Part shown: positions 1 through 5,916 of the stretch, piece by piece
How the letters are laid out: each line of letters starts with the position of its first letter
How positions within the stretch are numbered: position 1 is the stretch's first letter
Assembly (NCBI GenBank): GCA_964580305.1
Contig: CAZOKL010000116.1
Span: forward strand, 1-6,083
Reading direction: 5' to 3'
From: Phocaeicola_A sp964580305
GTDB taxonomy: Bacteria; Bacteroidota; Bacteroidia; Bacteroidales; Bacteroidaceae
DNA length: 6,083 nucleotides
Program-made: the position numbers and the translations under genes
Notes under the pieces: model-generated
What the model was told of the DNA's origin: nothing
Database searches by the model: none
The model's input: only the letters and a program-made list of their open reading frames with translations

Positions 1-95
1 TCTTTGGACTGGTTCACCTGTCTTTCCCTTATCCTATATCAATAGACGAAAGTTCTCTGCCACATGCGCTACTCTCAAACCATGAGCAAAAAGCT
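1..95. other. Sequence after the last gene, no feature recognised
   Basis: The region downstream of the AbgT-like gene has no clear terminator hairpin, promoter box or gene start. The transcript may continue past the window edge. Confidence 0.4.
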
Positions 96-845
96 TCAAG
101 AAAGCGAAGACCACTCTTGCTCTCGCCAAGAGTAAAACAAGCAAAAGACAAAGGGAATATAGTAAAAACAAGGAGAAAGCACATCCATCCGCAGTCCCAA
201 CCAAGTGTCGAAACCTGCATAGCTGAACATGGCCAACAGCTGCGACACACAGAACACATAAACAAAGAATCCTGCCATTGGGACAAACAGAGCCGAAAAG
301 CTCCGAAACCAATCAATCAAACCGCGAAACTTACCTGAAGCCAATCCGTAGATGCCTCCTGGCAATATCAGCCCCACCGCAACCAAAAGAGGCCACCCTG
401 CAAGAAAAGGCGATCGCTCCAGCGTGCCCGTGACACCCAGTAATATCTCATAACGTGAAAATGTCCCCACACAGAGTGCCACGACATAGAACACTTCAAA
501 CACAATTGCCAGAAACAAAGCCTGCCTGCGTTTGGGTGACAATCGACCAGTTTTTGCACGCCTGAAAGGTCTAACTTGAAAAAATACCTGTAACAACCCT
601 GACTCCCGTAACACACCCAGCCCGATAACCAAGACAAACAAAGTAAGCCACGGCGAAGCCTCTGCATTGGGCAACAGGCTCTGCAAAAACCACCGGATAC
701 CCTCCGGACTCAACATATTCCGCACGGGCAGTTCATACAGGCTGCCAACCCATGAACCTATCACCAAACATGCCCCGGCAAACATCACAACCAATGTCGC
801 CCAACTACCATCCAAACCCCTATTCTTCATCAGCCTCCAATTCAT
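96..845 (-). CDS. Six-helix membrane protein resembling a shortened AbgT-family transporter
   Basis: A 249-residue hydrophobic protein with about six predicted membrane helices (near 15-37, 66-86, 108-128, 149-169, 186-208, 223-239). Two stretches recall the AbgT family (p-aminobenzoyl-glutamate transporters and relatives): MLSPEGIRWFLQSLLPN with GLGVLRESGLL (44-85), like the family's N-terminal region, and GFFVYVFCVSQLLAMFSYAGF (192-212), like its later AQF-containing helix. AbgT proteins are about 500 residues, so a central section and the C-terminal transport part appear to be missing; ordinary transport is doubtful. The resemblance is from memory of the family, not a search. The start may be codon 1 (845, overlapping the regulator gene by 26 bases, AT-rich upstream) or codon 6 (830, overlap 11 bases, preceded by GGAGG). 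It is clearly translated as part of the kinase-regulator operon. It could alternatively be an unrelated accessory membrane protein. Confidence 0.75.
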   Translation of the reverse strand: MNWRLMKNRGLDGSWATLVVMFAGACLVIGSWVGSLYELPVRNMLSPEGIRWFLQSLLPNAEASPWLTLFVLVIGLGVLRESGLLQVFFQVRPFRRAKTGRLSPKRRQALFLAIVFEVFYVVALCVGTFSRYEILLGVTGTLERSPFLAGWPLLVAVGLILPGGIYGLASGKFRGLIDWFRSFSALFVPMAGFFVYVFCVSQLLAMFSYAGFDTWLGLRMDVLSPCFYYIPFVFCLFYSWREQEWSSLS

Positions 846-1545
846 TTAGATTAAGTATACCAAGTTCAAGCGCACGCACCACCAGACGCACGGCATTCAC
901 TCCTGTCCGTTCGTCAGGCGCAAACAGACGGTTCACCAGATCATTCTGACGCTTCTCCAAAGATTTTACCCCAAAAGGCATACCTTTCAGGTTGGTTATC
1001 ATCTCTTTCGTGTAACCAAGAGCCAAGTGTCGCAACAGACGCTCGTCATACTCATCGATGTCATAGTCGATGACCGACTGCTGGCGTTTAGTTTCTGCCA
1101 GCACAGACTGTCGGAAACGTGTCACAATCTTTTCCAGAATCGGCTGATTGAACACCCACTGCTTTCCTTCCATCACACTCTGCACTTCCGTCCTCGTGAG
1201 CAGTTCTCCCGTCTTGAGGACAATGCCTCTGGCACCGGCATCAAGTGCGTCGACCCACAGTTTTTCGTTCAAAATCTCACCCGTAAATATCAATACACGC
1301 ACAGAAGGATAACGCTTGCGAATGTTCTTACAAATGTCGACTCCTACAGTGGTGGAACCTCCAAGCCCCAAGTCGAGCAACACCATGTCAGGAAGTCCCT
1401 GCTCCATCAACGCCCAAAAGTCAGACTCCGTCATGGCTGTGCCTATCACTTCGGCATCGGGAATCTCATTACGAAAGATTTCCTCTGTACCTTTCAGTTC
1501 CAACTTTACATCTTCGACAATGATTACTTTAAACTTCTTGTCCAT
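820..1545 (-). CDS. Response regulator, receiver domain plus divergent LuxR/NarL-type helix-turn-helix
   Basis: This 241-residue protein is the likely partner of the kinase encoded just upstream. The receiver domain (about 5-125) has the full active site: acidic pair E11-D12, phospho-acceptor D58 in VLLDLGLGG, T88 and K111. A linker (about 126-160) leads to a C-terminal helical domain (about 165-232) that resembles a GerE/LuxR DNA-binding domain: LLRHLALGYTKEMITNL matches the first two helices, and NAVRLVVRALELGIL (217-231) matches the usual last helix. The recognition region (188-208, MPFGVKSLEKRQNDLVNRLF) is unusual and seems to carry extra residues. The ATG at 1545 follows an A-rich leader (AAAAAAGAAAAAAGCA), as is common in Bacteroidota. 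It probably regulates transcription after phosphorylation at D58; target genes, possibly this operon, are unknown. Confidence 0.92.
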   Translation of the reverse strand: MDKKFKVIIVEDVKLELKGTEEIFRNEIPDAEVIGTAMTESDFWALMEQGLPDMVLLDLGLGGSTTVGVDICKNIRKRYPSVRVLIFTGEILNEKLWVDALDAGARGIVLKTGELLTRTEVQSVMEGKQWVFNQPILEKIVTRFRQSVLAETKRQQSVIDYDIDEYDERLLRHLALGYTKEMITNLKGMPFGVKSLEKRQNDLVNRLFAPDERTGVNAVRLVVRALELGILNLNELEADEE

Positions 1546-1572
1546 TGCTTTTTTCTTTTTTATTCAACAACC
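1546..1572 (-). promoter_or_regulatory. A-rich translation leader between kinase and regulator genes
   Basis: The 27-base gap reads, on the minus strand, as an almost uninterrupted purine/A-rich stretch (AATAAAAAAGAAAAAAGCA) running into the regulator ATG. There is no hairpin or promoter box, so the two genes are most likely co-transcribed, with an unstructured A-rich ribosome entry site of the type common in Bacteroidota. Confidence 0.5.
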
Positions 1573-4500
1573 TCACACTCTTTCTCTTCCGGAAACACAT
1601 GGGAGTGTGAACCACACTGTGAATCCGCCACCGGCTGCCGGCTCGGCATTAATCCGGCAACCACGCCAGCCTGCATATTCATCGTGCTCACGGACAATCT
1701 GCTTGCACACCAGATATTCTGTACCCGTCAGCCGACCATCACTGCCTTTCATATGCTCCAGGCTGGGATAGAACAACTCGTTCAATGATTCTTGCGGAAG
1801 CGAACGGCGCATGTCCGTAAAGCTGAACCGCATGAAGGCCTCCATCTTCTCCACATGCAGACATAACTGTCCCCCTTCCGGAAAAGCATAGGCCGCATCC
1901 AACAGGTTCTCCAGCAAGAATGCCAGAAGCACTCTGTCACCTGTCAACCGTCCGTCACAAGCTTGCACCTGCAAATCAAGCATAAATGGTGACTTCTTAT
2001 TCTTACGTTTTACATACTTTACAGCCCCCGCCACCAACTCTGACACCGACACGGACTGACGACGGAAAGTCACATCCTCCAACTGACGCACGGCACAAGA
2101 ACTCAACAGCGTGAACACATCTTTGTAATAGCTGACCAGTTCCTCCATCGCTTTCACTTGGCGGACTTCCTCCTCACGGGACACCCCATCCAGCAGGCGA
2201 TCAGCTATCTGCTTGATTCTGTTCGGATAGAAGAGTGTCTCGTGCTTGATAGTGGAGAGACAGTTGTCCAGCACCATGTTTTGGATGTGCAGAGTCGACT
2301 CTTCCCGGCGAGCACGGGCTTTGTCGTCGTGCATCAGTTCCAGGTCACGAAACGTCTGCCCCACACGAATGGTGTTATTCACCAACAAAATGCTGACATA
2401 GCGTGCCATCAGCTCCAGGAGCAAGACTTCCTCCGGTTGCAACCTGCGTTTTACCTGCACGACAAACACCCCCAGACACTGCATTTCGTCCTCAGTGCTA
2501 AGCGGAAAACAGCCCACACAACCATCATCGGACGACAGTTGGACGCGCGTGGCAAAACATTCATCAACCCAACGCGACAAATTGTTGTAGGCCGGGAGGA
2601 AAGGATAATACACCGGCTCCATGTGTCGCTTTTCCTCACTACAGACCGTGATGCCCCAGGTATGCGTAGGAAGCCAATCGTTCATGTCGTCGAACGCTTC
2701 GCGCAACAGGTTCTTCCACACGACCTGCCAGTCATTACCCGCCTCTACACAAGCCATAGAGGTGTGCAGCATTTGCCGACAGACTTGTAACATCTGTTCC
2801 AGATTGAAACGATAGAGCATGCGGTGTCGGAAATACATCCAATAATATCCCACCAGAAAAACAAACAGCAAAGTGATGCAAAGGATGATACTCACCACAC
2901 GATTGTCTGAAGAATGCTCCATCTTTACACAATACTTCTCCAGCGAAGTGTCACGGCTGAGCAGTTTATATAAATAGGTATAGGCCGTGTTGTTATATTG
3001 ATACATTTCCCAATCTTTCAATGCCAAAGCTGCCACGGCCACCTCATTGCGCACATCGAGAATGACGTGATAGTCCGTGTCGAAATGTTCGTTCCACCAA
3101 GTGATTTCTGCCGCATCACCCATACCACGAAGTGACATGAATGCCTCGGAACTAGAGGTATTCTCGGCATAGTGCAAATTCAAGTAACAGACGACAGAGT
3201 CAGCATACGACAGAGCCAACCAGTGCTCATGGTAAACATTGGCATAGTAGACCGAATCGGCATAGGCCGCAGCCTGCTCCAAATGCGCATCATAATAGGA
3301 CAAGGCAGATTCTTCTTCCGGTGCTGTCTCCAAGGGCGATGTTCCACAGCCTGCCGACAAGCACAGCCCCAACACACAGAACAGGCATCCCAACCCACGG
3401 CGCAACCCACGCGGCAGACGGAAATAGAAACGGCTGCCCTTTCCTAACTGACTCTCCACGGCAAACAAACAGACACTAAACAATTCGTTCGTCTTGCGAT
3501 ATTTCTCGATGATGCCCTTGCAATTCATCAAGCCAAAACCGCTTCCCTTACTGCGTCGGAGCTCCTCGTCGGCATCCGTCCCGTCCAGTCCAATGGCGGC
3601 AGGGTCATAGACTTTCTTATTGAGAATGCGGTCAACATCAGCCTCTGACAGGCCACGACCGTTGTCCGTCACGGAGATTTCCACATACGCCTCAGTCTCT
3701 ACGGCCTTCACCTCCACCCGTCCGCCTTCGGGGGTGTACTTGCGGGCATTTTCCATCAACGTGTTTATCATGAACAGTGTCAGTGCCTTATCGGCTTTTA
3801 CCCAAGCCTCAGTCGGGCAGATATCAAGCGCCTGATGTTTTGTGTCAAACGCCTTGCGTCCCTTGGCCAGGATAGTGAAAAGCTCCTCAAGAGCGAAGGT
3901 CTCGATGTTCAGGCTCAGCGAGCCCTGCCGCATCTTAATCCAGAGAACAAGTATTTCGTTGTATTCATTGATGCGAGTAGCGAGTTCGTCGATGTAACGA
4001 TACTTCTCACGCTTGATGTCCGGACGCTCCAGATAGCCCAGCGTCAGGAGCTTGTGCACTTCGTTGATGATGCGGTCGATGTAGGGGACAATGCCTGTAA
4101 CAATGGACACGCAGGCTTTCTTGACGACGTTTTGCCGCTTGTTGTCAATGATATGATGCTCATAGACATATTTCTCTTTCTCCAACTGCCGGTATTCTCC
4201 ACCCAGCATTGCAAAATAGCGAGCATTGCGAACGGCATGAAGCCAATAGGGACGGACAGCGTCGAACAGGGCACGTTCGTCTTTCGACAACTTGCGATCA
4301 GGCTTCAAATCGACATCCGTTCCCGTCTCGACGAGGGTCAACCGGCAGCCGAACAACCGTTCACCGTCGGCACGCACCGTGTCGAGCAGGCACATCGGGA
4401 CGTCGGCCTCGTCCACACCGGTCTGAGACACTGCGGCCAGCAATTTACGGCAAAAAAACAACGCCTGCTTCAGTTTCTCCACGTGCTGCTCGTTATTCCG

Positions 4501-5877
4501 TCGCCAGCGACGGTTAAGCACGACAAACACCACACTGACCAGCAACACACCACCAATCACCACGGCCAGCCACACATCGAGCTGTGCTGACTCGCGTTCC
4601 AAACGCTCGTAGCGGCTCTCAAGCTCCTTATCCTGACGGGTGACGTCAAGGATGTCCAGATAGACATTCCGGTTATAGTCCGACTCCTCCTTCATGCCCA
4701 GGCCGGCATAGGCAATACTGAGCTGCTCGCGGATGCGGGCAATCCACTCGGGGATGGTCTGCACCTCGCGACTGTTTATCCAGTGCAACTCAAGCGCGAT
4801 GCTGTCCGGTGAGGGAAAGGCCGAAAGGCGATGCACCGAGTCGGTGCTGGCATAATAGTAATAGTGATGGAAGGAAACATAGTCAAGTGCGCGCTGAAGC
4901 GTGTCGACAGCCTCGGCATAGTGTCCGCGACGGATGAGACAAGTGCCCAACGTGCGATAGGAACCGGCAATCTGATAAATATCGCCGTATGAACGGAAAA
5001 GTTCCAGTGCCCGTCGCGCCAGGTTGACGGGTAGCAGCGAGTCGGGCACTTCGTCCGCATCGAGCACCTTCCGCAGAGCCGGTCGCTCCCGCCGGAGCAC
5101 GTCCATCCGACGGGCATCGGCCAACGACTCGGCAAAAGCTTGCAGGCAGTTAGCCTTGAAATAAACATAGTCCACACCGTCGGAAAGGCAGCGCGCCAGG
5201 TAGTCGAACTCCTCCACGGCAATCGCATCTGCATCAGACCCGGTGCAAAGGCCGCCGGATCCCTTCATATAGAGATAGTAGAGCCACTGGCCCGTGTCAT
5301 ACCACAGCGGCAACTGCCGTGCCTGTTCAATCTCGTCGCGCGACTGCGGCAACTGCTGAAGGTAGAAGAAATAGATGCTTGACACGATGTGAAATTCCGA
5401 GCGGGCATAGAGCAGTCGTAGCCGTTCCCGACGATTGAGCACCGCCTGCTCCTCATTGATGCGTTCCATGCGGCGCTGGGCGCTGTTGCGATAGTCATAA
5501 AAATCCTTGTTGGCCGAAGTGCGCTGGCAGATTTTCATCATCCCCACATCGGCCACAAGCAGTTCGATTTCATTCCGGCATGAGGCATAGACTTTCTCCA
5601 GACACGCCTTGGAGGTCGCAAAGTCCATCTGCATGAAGGCACAGAAAGCCAGATTGTTGTATGCTTCAGCCGAGGCTGTGGCTTCACCCCCTGCCGCAGC
5701 CAATGCCCGCTCGGCAAAGACGCGGCTGGAGTCCAAGTCGCGATAGTGATAACGGTAAGACATCCGGTTCAACGAGTCAGCAAGAGCAACTTCATCCCGT
5801 CCCGACATCTGACGACAGGAAAAGAGCCCGGCAACGAACCACAGTGGCAACAGGAACAACAGGATGGAGGACTTCAT
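1573..5877 (-). CDS. Tandem (double) sensor histidine kinase with TPR-like periplasmic sensor, DUF5112/DUF5113-like
   Basis: This 1434-residue membrane protein looks like two homologous sensor kinases in one frame. Half 1: signal peptide (1-20, possible lipobox ending C21), helical TPR-like periplasmic sensor (about 22-434; TPR-like pairs near 36-100 and 301-334), membrane helix 435-454 followed by RRWRR, short GAF-like region (484-556), dimerisation helices (575-645) and an ATP-binding domain (700-823). Half 2: internal lipoprotein-type signal (825-844), shorter sensor (845-993), membrane helix 994-1014, GAF-like domain (1042-1172), H-box with H1212, and a degenerate ATP-binding domain (1315-1426). 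It probably senses envelope signals and phosphorylates the regulator encoded 27 bases downstream. The ATG at 5877 is chosen because it opens directly into a signal peptide and follows a good promoter match. The DUF5112/DUF5113 assignment is from memory of Bacteroides proteins; kinase identity rests on visible motifs. Signal and targets are unknown. Confidence 0.9.
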   Translation of the reverse strand: MKSSILLFLLPLWFVAGLFSCRQMSGRDEVALADSLNRMSYRYHYRDLDSSRVFAERALAAAGGEATASAEAYNNLAFCAFMQMDFATSKACLEKVYASCRNEIELLVADVGMMKICQRTSANKDFYDYRNSAQRRMERINEEQAVLNRRERLRLLYARSEFHIVSSIYFFYLQQLPQSRDEIEQARQLPLWYDTGQWLYYLYMKGSGGLCTGSDADAIAVEEFDYLARCLSDGVDYVYFKANCLQAFAESLADARRMDVLRRERPALRKVLDADEVPDSLLPVNLARRALELFRSYGDIYQIAGSYRTLGTCLIRRGHYAEAVDTLQRALDYVSFHHYYYYASTDSVHRLSAFPSPDSIALELHWINSREVQTIPEWIARIREQLSIAYAGLGMKEESDYNRNVYLDILDVTRQDKELESRYERLERESAQLDVWLAVVIGGVLLVSVVFVVLNRRWRRNNEQHVEKLKQALFFCRKLLAAVSQTGVDEADVPMCLLDTVRADGERLFGCRLTLVETGTDVDLKPDRKLSKDERALFDAVRPYWLHAVRNARYFAMLGGEYRQLEKEKYVYEHHIIDNKRQNVVKKACVSIVTGIVPYIDRIINEVHKLLTLGYLERPDIKREKYRYIDELATRINEYNEILVLWIKMRQGSLSLNIETFALEELFTILAKGRKAFDTKHQALDICPTEAWVKADKALTLFMINTLMENARKYTPEGGRVEVKAVETEAYVEISVTDNGRGLSEADVDRILNKKVYDPAAIGLDGTDADEELRRSKGSGFGLMNCKGIIEKYRKTNELFSVCLFAVESQLGKGSRFYFRLPRGLRRGLGCLFCVLGLCLSAGCGTSPLETAPEEESALSYYDAHLEQAAAYADSVYYANVYHEHWLALSYADSVVCYLNLHYAENTSSSEAFMSLRGMGDAAEITWWNEHFDTDYHVILDVRNEVAVAALALKDWEMYQYNNTAYTYLYKLLSRDTSLEKYCVKMEHSSDNRVVSIILCITLLFVFLVGYYWMYFRHRMLYRFNLEQMLQVCRQMLHTSMACVEAGNDWQVVWKNLLREAFDDMNDWLPTHTWGITVCSEEKRHMEPVYYPFLPAYNNLSRWVDECFATRVQLSSDDGCVGCFPLSTEDEMQCLGVFVVQVKRRLQPEEVLLLELMARYVSILLVNNTIRVGQTFRDLELMHDDKARARREESTLHIQNMVLDNCLSTIKHETLFYPNRIKQIADRLLDGVSREEEVRQVKAMEELVSYYKDVFTLLSSCAVRQLEDVTFRRQSVSVSELVAGAVKYVKRKNKKSPFMLDLQVQACDGRLTGDRVLLAFLLENLLDAAYAFPEGGQLCLHVEKMEAFMRFSFTDMRRSLPQESLNELFYPSLEHMKGSDGRLTGTEYLVCKQIVREHDEYAGWRGCRINAEPAAGGGFTVWFTLPCVSGRERV
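1600..2289 (-). other. Half 2 kinase core: H-box histidine with degenerate ATP-binding domain
   Basis: Residues 1197-1426. The helix LSTIKHETLFYPNRI (1207-1221) has the look of a H-box, with H1212 followed by Glu and a Pro six residues later. The ATP-binding domain keeps the overall pattern of half 1 but loses key residues: the N-box Asn and Lys (N710, K713 in half 1) become A1328 and A1331, G1 becomes DMRRS (1355-1359) with both glycines lost, and the G2 loop becomes LTGTEY (1383-1388) with one of three glycines left. The CK pair after G2 (C1391, K1392) matches C786, K787 of half 1, supporting common origin. ATP binding by this half looks doubtful. Confidence 0.75.
2899..3345 (-). other. Second, shorter periplasmic sensor region of the kinase
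   Basis: Residues 845-993 lie between the internal signal and the second membrane helix (994-1014, followed by YFRHR), so they are predicted to be periplasmic. The segment starts with an acidic, Pro-containing linker (ETAPEEES, 850-857) and then reads as helices rich in Tyr, Ala and Asp, including the repeated short motif YADSV at 872-876 and 891-895, which suggests a degenerate helical repeat pair. It is about a third the length of the first sensor and is not obviously a copy of it, so it may detect a different signal. Confidence 0.6.
3346..3405 (-). other. Internal lipoprotein-type signal peptide inside the kinase
   Basis: Residues 825-844 read LRRGLGCLFCVLGLCLSAGC: two arginines, a hydrophobic stretch of about 13 residues, and a classical lipobox LSAGC ending in C844. 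Half 1 ends in the cytoplasm, so this segment has the correct orientation (positive side in) to carry the next domain across the membrane. The hydrophobic core is short for a stable transmembrane helix but typical for a signal peptide. Codon 825 is TTG (3403-3405) and codon 829 is also TTG, so an internal translation start cannot be excluded, although no good ribosome binding site is visible before either. Whether signal peptidase II cuts here is unknown. Confidence 0.7.
3409..4155 (-). other. Half 1 kinase core: intact ATP-binding domain, no H-box histidine
   Basis: Residues 575-823. The ATP-binding domain is canonical: N-box NTLMENARKYT (705-715, with N710 and K713), G1 box DNGRG (738-742), and G2 box GSGFGL (778-783), ending in the usual beta strand GSRFYFRLP. 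The preceding dimerisation helices contain SIVTGIVPYIDRI (591-603), which fits the position of a H-box by its proline (P598), but Val/Thr stand where histidine is expected. The nearest histidines, H574 and H575, are about 20 residues too early for a normal H-box. This half can probably bind ATP but is unlikely to phosphorylate itself in the standard way. Confidence 0.8.
4576..5814 (-). other. First periplasmic sensor region of the kinase (TPR-like)
   Basis: Residues 22-434 lie between the signal peptide and the first membrane helix, so they should face the periplasm. The sequence is almost entirely helical-looking, with TPR-like spacing of small and aromatic residues, clearest near residues 70-100 (A-Y-N-N-L-A-F then A-x-x-x-L-E-K) and 301-334 (G-S-Y-R-T-L-G then Y-A-E-A-V-D-T-L). 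A Tyr/His-rich patch (HHYYYYAS, 337-344) interrupts the helices. A coiled-coil-like segment (about 411-433) leads into the membrane. This resembles the DUF5112 type of N-terminal region. The ligand or partner protein cannot be told from sequence. Confidence 0.65.
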
Positions 5878-5882
5878 GGCCG

Positions 5883-5896
5883 ATTTTGGTCAAAAT
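5883..5896. repeat. Short inverted repeat in the leader just before the kinase start
   Basis: ATTTTG and CAAAAT form perfect 6-base arms around a 2-base centre (GT). The repeat ends 6 bases before the kinase ATG and sits just downstream of the predicted transcription start. The spot suits an operator, perhaps for feedback by the operon's own regulator, but arms this short and AT-rich can arise by chance. Confidence 0.3.
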
Positions 5897-5908
5897 GATT
5901 CTTTCTAG

Positions 5909-5916
5909 CAAATGTA
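5909..5916 (-). promoter_or_regulatory. Candidate Bacteroidota -7 promoter box for the operon
   Basis: On the minus strand this reads TACATTTG, a perfect match to the Bacteroidota TAnnTTTG element. It lies 31 bases before the kinase start codon, which would put the transcription start near 5902 and give a leader of about 25 bases. A matching TTTG-type -33 element is not clear at the expected distance (around 5936-5941); instead a run of seven T lies at 5920-5926. This is a good single-box match only. Confidence 0.5.

Noticed and set aside
29..316. Two minus-strand open frames overlapping the AbgT-like gene (29-316 and 34-312), considered as a frameshifted continuation
   Set aside because: They are alternative frames of the same hydrophobic coding sequence, and nothing in them continues the AbgT-like motifs; no frameshift is needed to explain the gene.
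1027..1788. A 253-codon open frame on the plus strand
   Set aside because: It lies antisense across the regulator and the end of the kinase gene, both of which have clear domain motifs; its translation has no recognisable domain and is rich in His, Cys and Ser as expected of an antisense shadow.
2158..2790. A 210-codon open frame on the plus strand
   Set aside because: It is antisense to the GAF-like region and H-box of half 2, with no domain or plausible start signal.
3391..3420. A sequencing or assembly error joining two separate kinase genes
   Set aside because: The frame is continuous with normal coding character through the junction. Similar long fused proteins exist in Bacteroides as far as I recall, so a real fusion is more likely, though not proven from one sequence.
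3835..4590. A 251-codon open frame on the plus strand
   Set aside because: It is antisense to the kinase core and membrane helix of half 1. The sense frame carries the real motifs, and this translation shows no family features.
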